A DNA stretch of 5,719 nt from Acidimicrobiia bacterium (lineage in GTDB: Bacteria; Actinomycetota; Acidimicrobiia; Acidimicrobiales; Ilumatobacteraceae), in the NCBI GenBank assembly GCA_030425785.1, contig JAUHYJ010000269.1, positions 1-5,719 of the forward strand, in the 5' to 3' direction. The position numbers and the translations under genes were made by a program. Under the pieces are notes generated by a model, which saw only the letters and a program-made list of their open reading frames with translations, was not told the DNA's origin and searched no databases. This document shows positions 1 to 5,719 of this stretch, piece after piece. The number at the start of each line of letters is the position of its first letter. Position 1 is the first letter of the stretch.

Positions 1-1
1 C

Positions 2-340
2 GACTACCTCGCCTACCTGCTCACCGCGCTCGGCATCGGCCTGTGCGTCTGGTGGCGACGCGAGGGCGACTTCGAGTACGACGCGCCGAGACCGAGCTTC
101 GCTGCCCCATCAGCGGCGTCGCCCGATCCCGACCTCGCGGACGATCCTTCCCCGTGGTCGCTCGACGGCGATGCCCACGTGGTCGAGGACCGTGACGGGC
201 GCGTCGTCGAGCACGACGTCGAGCACCTTGCCGCGCCTGCCGTGTTCGACCGCGAGGCGTCGTCAGGACCGCCGACGGTCACGGCCGGCCCGGACGAGCC
301 CACCTGGCCGCCGGGCGGGGACGACACCGAACCCCGATAG
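2..340 (+). CDS. C-terminal end of a membrane protein, function unknown (5' partial)
   Basis: An open frame enters from the left edge and ends at TAG 338-340, giving 112 visible residues. The first ~18 residues (DYLAYLLTALGIGLCVWWRR) form one hydrophobic segment closed by arginines, which reads as a last transmembrane helix with the tail on the cytoplasmic side (positive-inside rule). The remaining ~90 residues are rich in Asp, Glu, Pro and Ala, show no recognisable domain and are probably disordered. The frame keeps actinobacterial third-position G/C bias to its stop, which supports real coding. The start lies outside the window, so the family cannot be named; a multi-pass envelope protein is a reasonable guess given manB next door. 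The stop is 16 bp before the manB start, and its TAG forms part of a possible manB -10 box. Confidence 0.72.
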   Translation, partial: DYLAYLLTALGIGLCVWWRREGDFEYDAPRPSFAAPSAASPDPDLADDPSPWSLDGDAHVVEDRDGRVVEHDVEHLAAPAVFDREASSGPPTVTAGPDEPTWPPGGDDTEPR

Positions 341-343
341 CGT
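338..343 (+). promoter_or_regulatory. Possible -10 element for manB (TAGCGT)
   Basis: TAGCGT fits the actinobacterial TANNNT -10 pattern and lies 13 nt before the manB ATG at 357. The same heptamer, TAGCGTG, recurs at 3644-3650 upstream of ahcY. A start site about 7 nt downstream (~350) would leave a 5' UTR of only ~7 nt, consistent with the absence of a Shine-Dalgarno sequence. No convincing -35 box is visible. The hexamer includes the stop codon of the upstream gene. The motif is short, so the call is tentative. Confidence 0.38.
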
Positions 344-356
344 GGGCTGCCGCCCT

Positions 357-1709
357 ATGTCAGTACTCGATGAGATCGTCAAGGCCTACGACATCCGGGG
401 GACGGTGCCCGACCAGCTCGACGGCGAGGTCGCGCACGCTCTCGGTGTCGGCTTCGCGCGCTTCGCCGGCGCCGACCGGATCGTGGTCGCCCGCGACATG
501 CGCCGTTCCGGCGAGGAGCTGGTGGCCGAGTTCGCCCGCGGGGTGCGAGAGCACGGCGTCGGGGTGATCGACCTCGGTCTCGGCTCGACCGACCTGCTCT
601 ACTACGCCGCCGGTGCACTCGATCTGCCGGGTGCGATGTTCACGGCATCGCACAACCCGGCGCAGTACAACGGCGTCAAGTTCTGCCTCGCCGGCGCCCG
701 CCCCGTCGGTATCGACAGCGGTCTGGCGGAGGTCCGGGCGACCGCGTCGGCGGTCCTCGACGGTGTCGGCCCCCGCCCGACCGAGACCGCGGGTGGCTAC
801 GAGCGCCGTGAGCTGCTCGACGAGTTCGCGGACCACGTCGTGTCGTTCCTCGATCTCGATCAGGTCCGACCGTTGCGGGTGCTCGCCGACACCGCGAACG
901 GGATGGGCGGCCTCGTCGTCCCGGCGGTGTTCGAACGCCTTCCCGACGTCGAGCTCGAGGTCATGTACGGCGAGCTCGACGGCACCTTCCCGAACCACCC
1001 GGCCGATCCGCTCCAGCCGGCCAACCAGGCCGATCTGCGCGGCCGCATGGCCTCGGGCGACTTCGATCTCGGTCTCGCGTTCGACGGCGACGCGGACCGC
1101 GTCTTCGTCGTCGACGAGCTCGGCGAGGGACTGAGCGGTTCGACGACCACCGCCCTGCTGGCGGCCTCGACCCTGCGCGCCGAGCCGGGAGCGACGATCC
1201 TGCACAACCTGATCTGCTCGCGGGCCGTCCCGGAGGTCGTCCGCGAGCTGGGCGGCGTGCCGATGCGCACCAAGGTGGGGCATTCGTACATCAAGCAGGT
1301 CATGGCCGACACCGGCGCGGCGTTCGGCGGCGAACACTCGGCGCACTACTACTTCGCCCGCAACTACCGGGCCGACTCCGGTCTCATCGCCACCATGCTC
1401 GTCATCGACGAGCTCAGCCGATCGGGTCAGCCGCTGTCCGTGCTCCGCAAGCCGTACGAGCGCTACGCCGCGAGCGGCGAGATCAACACCCAGGTCGACG
1501 ACACGATGGCCGTGATCGAACGGATCAGCGACGAGTTCGCCGACCGCGACCAGGACCGCCTCGACGGGCTCAGCGTCGACTGCGGCACCTGGTGGTTCAA
1601 CCTCCGCCCATCGAACACCGAGCCCCTCCTGCGGCTCAACCTCGAAGCCGTCGACCGGGCCGAGTGCGACGACCGCGTCGCCGAGATGCTCGCCCTGATC
1701 ACGATCTGA
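357..1709 (+). CDS. manB: Phosphomannomutase / phosphoglucomutase (alpha-D-phosphohexomutase family)
   Basis: This cytoplasmic enzyme interconverts hexose 6-phosphate and 1-phosphate (mannose and/or glucose), feeding GDP-mannose or UDP-glucose synthesis for envelope polysaccharides and glycolipids. The 450-residue product has every family landmark in order: YDIRG at 11-15; the phosphoserine loop TASHNP (catalytic Ser98); the metal loop DGDADR at 243-248; the sugar-contact loop GGEHSAH at 324-330; and the C-terminal phosphate-binding loop RPSNTEP at 417-423. Length is normal for the family. GEHSAH followed by YYF resembles actinobacterial ManB. The frame is open back to an ATG at 171, but those extra 62 residues overlap the upstream gene and are low-complexity Arg/Ser/Thr/Pro, and YDIRG normally lies near the N-terminus, so ATG 357 is chosen. 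An in-frame GTG at 342 is possible but overlaps the putative -10 box. No Shine-Dalgarno sequence precedes the start. Preference for mannose over glucose cannot be settled from sequence. Confidence 0.95.
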   Translation: MSVLDEIVKAYDIRGTVPDQLDGEVAHALGVGFARFAGADRIVVARDMRRSGEELVAEFARGVREHGVGVIDLGLGSTDLLYYAAGALDLPGAMFTASHNPAQYNGVKFCLAGARPVGIDSGLAEVRATASAVLDGVGPRPTETAGGYERRELLDEFADHVVSFLDLDQVRPLRVLADTANGMGGLVVPAVFERLPDVELEVMYGELDGTFPNHPADPLQPANQADLRGRMASGDFDLGLAFDGDADRVFVVDELGEGLSGSTTTALLAASTLRAEPGATILHNLICSRAVPEVVRELGGVPMRTKVGHSYIKQVMADTGAAFGGEHSAHYYFARNYRADSGLIATMLVIDELSRSGQPLSVLRKPYERYAASGEINTQVDDTMAVIERISDEFADRDQDRLDGLSVDCGTWWFNLRPSNTEPLLRLNLEAVDRAECDDRVAEMLALITI

Positions 1710-1781
1710 TCGCACCATCCGATCGCACGACCCGATCGCACCATCCGATCGCACCATCCGATCGCACGACCCGATCGCGCC
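1708..1781. repeat. Tandem array of a 13-bp repeat, five full copies plus a partial
   Basis: Full units lie at 1708-1720, 1721-1733, 1734-1746, 1747-1759 and 1760-1772, with a 9-bp partial at 1773-1781. There are two variants: A = GATCGCACCATCC and B = GATCGCACGACCC, which differ at two positions. The order is A-B-A-A-B followed by a truncated copy. The first unit starts at the second base of the manB stop codon, so the array fills the first half of the 135-bp gap before the Trm112-like gene. Each unit boundary except the first forms the palindrome CGATCG. The array has no rho-independent hairpin plus T-tract. Five units of 13 bp with no spacers are not a CRISPR array. Confidence 0.93.
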
Positions 1782-1793
1782 TCGACCGACCGA

Positions 1794-1799
1794 TACGCT
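1794..1799 (+). promoter_or_regulatory. Possible -10 element for the Trm112-like gene (TACGCT)
   Basis: TACGCT matches TANNNT and lies 45 nt before the ATG at 1845. A start about 7 nt downstream (~1806) would give a ~39-nt leader carrying the AAGGAG Shine-Dalgarno sequence at 1834-1839. No clear -35 box is seen; the region expected to hold it is the end of the 13-bp repeat array. Read-through from manB is an equally good explanation for expression. Confidence 0.3.
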
Positions 1800-1844
1800 C
1801 ACGTCCGACACCGCACCCCGCGCTGCGCACCGCAAGGAGTCGCC

Positions 1845-2057
1845 ATGGCCCTCGACCAGACACTGCTCGACATCCTCGTCTGTCCGGAGGACAAGGGCGA
1901 GCTGCACTACCTCGAGTCCGAGTCCGTGTTGTTCAACCCTCGCCTGCGTCGCACCTACGAGATCCGCGATGGCATTCCGGTGATGTTGGTCGAGGAATCG
2001 ACCGCGGTGACCGATGAGGAATACGACCGGCTGATGTCGCTGGTCGCGCCCTCCTGA
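1845..2057 (+). CDS. Trm112-like (UPF0434-type) small protein, Cys-depleted
   Basis: The 70-residue product has the Trm112p-like pattern: LLDILVCPEDKGEL at 7-20, a central strand region with NPRLRRTYEIRDGIPVML at 31-48, and an acidic C-terminal helix. The RDGIPVML segment is the most diagnostic part. Trm112 proteins form a small zinc-ribbon fold and, in eukaryotes and archaea, activate SAM-dependent methyltransferases; the role of bacterial homologues is less clear. Classical members have a CPxC pair plus a second Cys pair, whereas this protein keeps only Cys13 (CPEDK), so it probably binds no zinc. I believe such Cys-poor versions are common in actinobacteria. The start is supported by AAGGAG at 1834-1839 with a 5-nt spacer. 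It lies downstream of manB, as in other actinobacteria, and 18 bp before the secreted protein gene. Confidence 0.88.
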   Translation: MALDQTLLDILVCPEDKGELHYLESESVLFNPRLRRTYEIRDGIPVMLVEESTAVTDEEYDRLMSLVAPS

Positions 2058-2071
2058 TGTGACGATGACGT

Positions 2072-2077
2072 TACGAT
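2072..2077 (+). promoter_or_regulatory. Possible -10 element placed for leaderless start at GTG 2085 (TACGAT)
   Basis: TACGAT matches TANNNT and ends 7 nt before an in-frame GTG at 2085-2087, so the expected transcription start coincides with the first base of that codon. The alternative ATG at 2076 overlaps the hexamer itself. No Shine-Dalgarno sequence precedes either codon. This suggests a leaderless mRNA for the secreted repeat protein, starting 28 nt after the Trm112-like stop codon. No clear -35 box is visible. Confidence 0.42.
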
Positions 2078-3563
2078 GCCTGCTGTGAACTCGCCGAACC
2101 GCTCCGAACGCCCACGTCGGGTGTCGCGCGTCGCGCTCGGCGCGGCCGCCGCGCTCCTCGCCGGTGCCGTCGCCGTCGTCCTGTCACCCGGTGCCGACTC
2201 GACCGTTCAGGCCATCGGCGAACCCCTCGGCGCGGGTGGCGAGTTCCACTCCGTCGCCCCCGAGCGCGTCTTCGACTCCCGCGAGGCCGACCTCGACGTG
2301 GCGCCGCTCGGCCGCAAGCCGAGCAGCGGCCCGAACGCCGACACCGTCTTCCAGGTACCGATCGTCGGCGTCGGCGGGCTGCCGGAGTTCACCGACGACG
2401 ACGACGACGGCTTCGACGACAACGTGCTCGCCGTGGTGGCCAACGTCACCGTCGTCCAGCCGACCGCCGAGGGCTACCTCACGATGTATCCGAACGGTGA
2501 GACGCCGGGCACGACGTCGGTCCTCAACTTCAAGCCGTTCCAGAACATCCCGAACACGGCGATCCTGCGGCCGGGTCAGAACGGCGAGGTCAGCGTGCAA
2601 CTCGTCACGCCCCTCGCCGACGGCGCGGCCGACGTGGTGATCGACATCTCCGGCTGGTTCTCGACCAGTTCGTACGACAACAGCGGTGCCCGCGTCGTCG
2701 CGATCGACCCGGTACGCATCTACGACTCCGCCCTCGACCAGTTCGGCGCGGCGACGCTGCGTACCGGTGCCAACGTCGAGATCCCGATCCGCGGCGCCCA
2801 CGACGCCGACACCGGCGAGGACGAGGTCGTCCCGCTCGACCCGAACGTGGTCGGCGTCATCGTCAACCTGACCGGGGTCAACAGCTTCGCGGGCAGCATG
2901 CCGACCCACTTCGCGCTCGTCCCCGATGCGTTCTCGTCGGCGAACCCACCCTCGACCTCGAACCTCAATCTGGTGGTCGGCCAGACGCGCGCCAACCTGG
3001 CGATCCTGCCGGTCGGCGACGACGGGTCGATCCGGCTCTACAACCTCCAGGGCGAGGTCCGTGCCGTCGTCGACGTCGCCGGTTACCTGCTCGCCGACCA
3101 ACCGGCCGAGACCCGTGCCGGACGCGTCATCCCGCTCGTGACGCCGTTCCGTGCGTTCGACACCCGCGAAGAAGATCACTACGACCAACCGCTCGGGCCG
3201 GCCAATGCCGAGGCGTTCAGCTTCGAGGGCTTCGTCAACGACGTCGAGGTCAACGGCGAGGCGGTCGGTCCGCAGTCGGGCTTGTTCGGCAACCTGACGG
3301 CCGTCGACCTCGAGCGGCAGTATCCGACCCTGCCGGTGCTCTCGCACATGACCGCGTATCCGACACCCGCCGACCCGAGTTCGGAACCGCCGAACGTGTC
3401 GAACCTCAACCTCGGGGAGGGTGAGGCCGTGCCGAACCTGGCCCTGCTCCGCTACGGCGGCACCCCCGACCAGCCGAACCGGATCAGCTTCTTCAACTAC
3501 GACGGCTACGTCGACTACCTGCTCGACGCGTACGCGATCGTCCTCGACGAGCTGCCTGACTGA
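2076..3563 (+). CDS. Secreted protein with three copies of an (F/Y)D(S/T)-type beta-rich repeat
   Basis: The product is 495 residues from ATG 2076, or 492 from GTG 2085, which the promoter position may favour. A basic N-terminus (RPRRVSR, 12-18) precedes a hydrophobic core at ~19-36 and a likely signal-peptidase site near 40-46, so the protein should be exported; Arg14-Arg15 is not a good Tat motif. The mature part is three diverged repeats at ~57-196, 206-340 and 349-492. Each opens with an aromatic-Asp motif (VFDSRE 65-70, IYDSAL 215-220, AFDTRE 360-365). Each then has an NVT/NLT strand (N123, N264, N406), an LNF/LNL turn and a PNTAIL/ANLAIL/PNLALL strand. The first two close with DISGWF / DVAGYL; the third ends in the diverged DAYAIV. 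I recognise this repeat from secreted actinobacterial proteins, where it often accompanies enzymes or adhesins, but know no established function. Residues 107-115 match the calcium-loop pattern DxDxDGxxD. No catalytic domain, LPxTG anchor or C-terminal membrane helix is present, so an extracellular binding or structural role is inferred. Confidence 0.87.
   Translation: MPAVNSPNRSERPRRVSRVALGAAAALLAGAVAVVLSPGADSTVQAIGEPLGAGGEFHSVAPERVFDSREADLDVAPLGRKPSSGPNADTVFQVPIVGVGGLPEFTDDDDDGFDDNVLAVVANVTVVQPTAEGYLTMYPNGETPGTTSVLNFKPFQNIPNTAILRPGQNGEVSVQLVTPLADGAADVVIDISGWFSTSSYDNSGARVVAIDPVRIYDSALDQFGAATLRTGANVEIPIRGAHDADTGEDEVVPLDPNVVGVIVNLTGVNSFAGSMPTHFALVPDAFSSANPPSTSNLNLVVGQTRANLAILPVGDDGSIRLYNLQGEVRAVVDVAGYLLADQPAETRAGRVIPLVTPFRAFDTREEDHYDQPLGPANAEAFSFEGFVNDVEVNGEAVGPQSGLFGNLTAVDLERQYPTLPVLSHMTAYPTPADPSSEPPNVSNLNLGEGEAVPNLALLRYGGTPDQPNRISFFNYDGYVDYLLDAYAIVLDELPD
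2394..2408 (+). repeat. (GAC)5 microsatellite encoding an Asp run
   Basis: Five consecutive GAC codons encode Asp107-Asp111 of the secreted repeat protein. With the following Gly112, Phe113, Asp114 and Asp115 they form a DxDxDGxxD-like acidic loop. Length changes would stay in frame, so the tract could vary in copy number without disrupting the gene. Confidence 0.8.
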
Positions 3564-3586
3564 CGGGGCGGGCGCCGGGCCCGTTT
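3564..3586 (+). terminator. Weak terminator-like hairpin after the secreted protein gene
   Basis: Right after the stop codon (TGA 3561-3563), CGGGC at 3569-3573 can pair with GCCCG at 3579-3583 around a 5-nt loop, followed by TTT at 3584-3586. An alternative pairing uses ACGGG 3563-3567 with CCCGT 3580-3584. The stem is short and the T-tract minimal, so this is a plausible but weak rho-independent terminator in a region where GC-rich stems arise by chance. Confidence 0.33.
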
Positions 3587-3629
3587 CCGGCTCGCGAACT
3601 CGCCCACGACGGCTGCGCCGCGCCGCGGG

Positions 3630-3649
3630 TACCGTGCTCCCGGTAGCGT
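3630..3649 (+). promoter_or_regulatory. Two tandem -10-like boxes upstream of ahcY (TACCGT and TAGCGT)
   Basis: TACCGT at 3630-3635 and TAGCGT at 3644-3649 both match TANNNT and sit in a local near-repeat of GTA-N-CGTGCT spaced 14 bp apart. The second box is identical to the one proposed before manB, including the following G. Expected start sites are ~3642 and ~3655-3656, giving leaders of ~125 and ~110 nt before the ahcY ATG. No convincing -35 hexamer can be pointed to. Confidence 0.42.
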
Positions 3650-3654
3650 GCTGC

Positions 3655-3702
3655 ATGCACCTGCGGGCTGATCCGATGGGGCCAGTGGGCCCCGGCTCGT
3701 GA
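3655..3702 (+). CDS. Possible leaderless 15-codon uORF in the ahcY leader
   Basis: ATG 3655-3657 lies 5 nt after the TAGCGT box, at or within one base of the predicted transcription start, and opens a frame of 15 codons ending at TGA 3700-3702 ([15 protein letters not shown]). No Shine-Dalgarno sequence precedes it, so it would need leaderless initiation, which is common in actinobacteria. Its second half is Pro/Gly-rich and its DNA forms the hairpin at 3673-3695. Leaderless sORFs acting as attenuators are known in mycobacteria (Cys-rich ones ahead of sulfur genes), but this peptide has no Cys and only one internal Met. A short ORF can arise by chance, so this is speculative. Confidence 0.25.
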   Translation: MHLRADPMGPVGPGS

Positions 3703-3732
3703 CATGTGCGCCGACGACCTGTCCGGCGCGCG
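3673..3732 (+). promoter_or_regulatory. Structured leader of ahcY: two predicted hairpins
   Basis: Hairpin 1 pairs GGGGCC 3678-3683 with GGCCCC 3688-3693 around loop AGTG. Two further pairs (CC 3673-3674 with GG 3694-3695) lie beyond a 3-nt bulge. Hairpin 2 pairs GCGCCG 3708-3713 with CGGCGC 3724-3729 around a 10-nt loop, extendable by G-C and G-U pairs to 3705-3732. An A/C-rich, probably unpaired stretch then leads to the Shine-Dalgarno sequence. I do not find the conserved core of the SAH riboswitch, so any ligand response is unsupported. The hairpins may simply reflect GC content. Confidence 0.35.
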
Positions 3733-3754
3733 CCCACCGCGACAACACACCCTC

Positions 3755-3760
3755 GGAGGA
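3755..3760 (+). promoter_or_regulatory. Strong Shine-Dalgarno sequence that sets the ahcY start
   Basis: GGAGGA lies 6 nt before ATG 3767, the best ribosome binding site in the window. It decides against the upstream in-frame ATG at 3704, which would add 21 residues with no family similarity. Confidence 0.9.
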
Positions 3761-3766
3761 ATCCAC

Positions 3767-5211
<1,445 letters not shown>

Positions 5212-5218
<7 letters not shown>

Positions 5219-5719
5219 TCGGCGTCGACCGGTCGGCGGCGGGGCGCGTGACCCAGGCGGTCGGACAGATCGTCGGTGATCTGGGTCACGCGGTCCGCCG
5301 CCATGATCGAGTCGACACCGCGGTGCCGGCCGCTGATCTCGACGACCTCGAGGTCGGGGAACAGCTCGCTCCACGGGTCCACATTGCGCGACGGCGACGT
5401 CGTGGCGGCGTGGTAGAGCACGACCGGCACGGGGCCCGTCACCGGGAGGTCGTCGAGCGCTGCGTACGGAATGCCGCCCGGTGACGTGTTCGACGGGCCG
5501 GAGGTCGCGGGTGGTGCCTCGCCGGCCCACCTGAGCAGCCGCCGGCCGAGGCGGGCGGCGATGCGCCGGGCACGACGGCCCAGCATCGTGGTGAGCTCGC
5601 GGCCGGCCGCGCCGAAGCGACCGGGGCGCAGCAACGACCGGTACTTCGACCACCGATTGGCCCAGAGGCGCCGGTGCTCGCCCGGGAAGTAGGTGTCGAC
5701 GAGTGCGATCAGCTCGACG
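5212..5719 (-). CDS. C-terminal part of an alpha/beta-hydrolase, probably a thioesterase (5' partial)
   Basis: The frame enters from the right edge on the minus strand and ends at TAG 5214-5212; 168 residues are visible. The fragment starts with [16 protein letters not shown], resembling the strand after the nucleophile elbow and the start of the lid in type I thioesterase domains (NRPS/PKS-like). A basic helical lid follows at ~19-66. A strand PVPVVLYHA at 96-104 then leads to [18 protein letters not shown] at 122-139, where His132 sits where the catalytic His of the triad is expected. The nucleophile Ser and the acid would lie upstream, outside the window. Such domains release acyl or peptidyl chains from carrier proteins; whether this one is free-standing or the end of a multidomain synthetase cannot be seen. 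A TTG at 5634 could be read as a start, but the frame and similarity continue past it. The gene converges on ahcY, and its final ~30 codons carry a long inverted repeat. Confidence 0.78.
5235..5302. terminator. Long inverted repeat after ahcY, candidate bidirectional terminator
   Basis: Starting 17 nt after the ahcY stop codon, CGCGTGACCCAG 5245-5256 is perfectly complementary to CTGGGTCACGCG 5281-5292. After one G-G mismatch and one G-T wobble, GGCGGCGG 5235-5242 pairs perfectly with CCGCCGCC 5295-5302. That gives about 20 Watson-Crick pairs plus wobbles around a ~24-nt loop. A smaller perfect hairpin, CAGATC 5266-5271 with GATCTG 5278-5283, competes for three bases of the right arm. No T-tract follows on either strand. 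The position at the meeting point of convergent genes suggests a transcription barrier, but the same bases also encode the thioesterase C-terminus. The inverted repeat is certain; its function is inferred. Confidence 0.6.

Noticed and set aside
171..356. N-terminal extension of manB back to ATG 171
   Set aside because: The extra 62 residues are low-complexity Arg/Ser/Thr/Pro, overlap the upstream reading frame, and precede the normal family N-terminus with YDIRG.
1708..1781. CRISPR array
   Set aside because: The unit is 13 bp, the copies are contiguous without unique spacers, and no cas gene is nearby.
1592..2017. Plus-strand open frame across the repeat array and the Trm112-like gene
   Set aside because: It is an out-of-frame shadow of manB and the Trm112-like gene. 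Its Arg/Pro-rich product includes translated 13-bp repeats.
2076..2150. Tat signal peptide on the secreted repeat protein
   Set aside because: Arg14-Arg15 is present, but the following residues (VSR) do not fit the RRxFL-type motif; an ordinary Sec signal is the simpler reading.
3704..3766. N-terminal extension of ahcY back to ATG 3704
   Set aside because: It has no Shine-Dalgarno sequence and the 21 added residues are unlike the family. ATG 3767 has GGAGGA at an ideal distance.
3650..3766. SAH riboswitch upstream of ahcY
   Set aside because: By eye the conserved GAGGAGCGCUGC-like core and its pseudoknot partner are missing, although the gene context is right. A covariance-model search would settle it.

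Overview
The window is very GC-rich, densely packed with genes, and uses G/C-ending codons throughout. It looks like a chromosomal segment of an actinobacterium, most plausibly of the class Acidimicrobiia (Ilumatobacter-like). That placement is inference. It rests on the manB / Trm112-like / ahcY neighbourhood (related clustering is known in Streptomyces and Mycobacterium), on a secreted repeat protein of a type I associate with this group, on TANNNT-like -10 elements placed almost on top of start codons, and on two genes that lack a Shine-Dalgarno sequence.

Layout. Positions 2-340 (+) hold the C-terminal end of a membrane protein with an acidic cytoplasmic tail. Positions 357-1709 (+) hold a complete phosphomannomutase/phosphoglucomutase (manB). 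Positions 1708-1781 hold an array of a 13-bp tandem repeat that begins inside the manB stop codon. Positions 1845-2057 (+) hold a 70-residue Trm112-like protein that has lost most of the usual zinc cysteines. Positions 2076-3563 (+) hold a secreted protein built from three diverged copies of one ~140-residue beta-rich repeat. Positions 3564-3766 are an intergenic region with a weak terminator-like hairpin, promoter-like boxes, a possible leaderless 15-codon uORF and two hairpins. Positions 3767-5218 (+) hold a complete S-adenosylhomocysteine hydrolase (ahcY). Positions 5212-5719 (-) hold the C-terminal part of an alpha/beta-hydrolase, probably a thioesterase, which runs convergently and overlaps ahcY by 7 bp. 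A near-perfect long inverted repeat lies just after the ahcY stop codon, inside the thioesterase coding sequence.

How the genes relate. manB supplies mannose-1-phosphate or glucose-1-phosphate for envelope polysaccharides and glycolipids. ahcY removes the S-adenosylhomocysteine left by methyltransferases. Trm112 proteins elsewhere are partners of SAM-dependent methyltransferases, so a Trm112-like protein near ahcY is thematically consistent, but no functional link is shown by the sequence. The secreted repeat protein is the accessory element in an otherwise housekeeping neighbourhood.

I see no mobile element, CRISPR array, tRNA or rRNA, and no clearly new multi-gene system. The most interesting signals are non-coding: the convergent-end inverted repeat, the 13-bp repeat array, the ahcY leader, and the promoter boxes placed for leaderless or near-leaderless translation.
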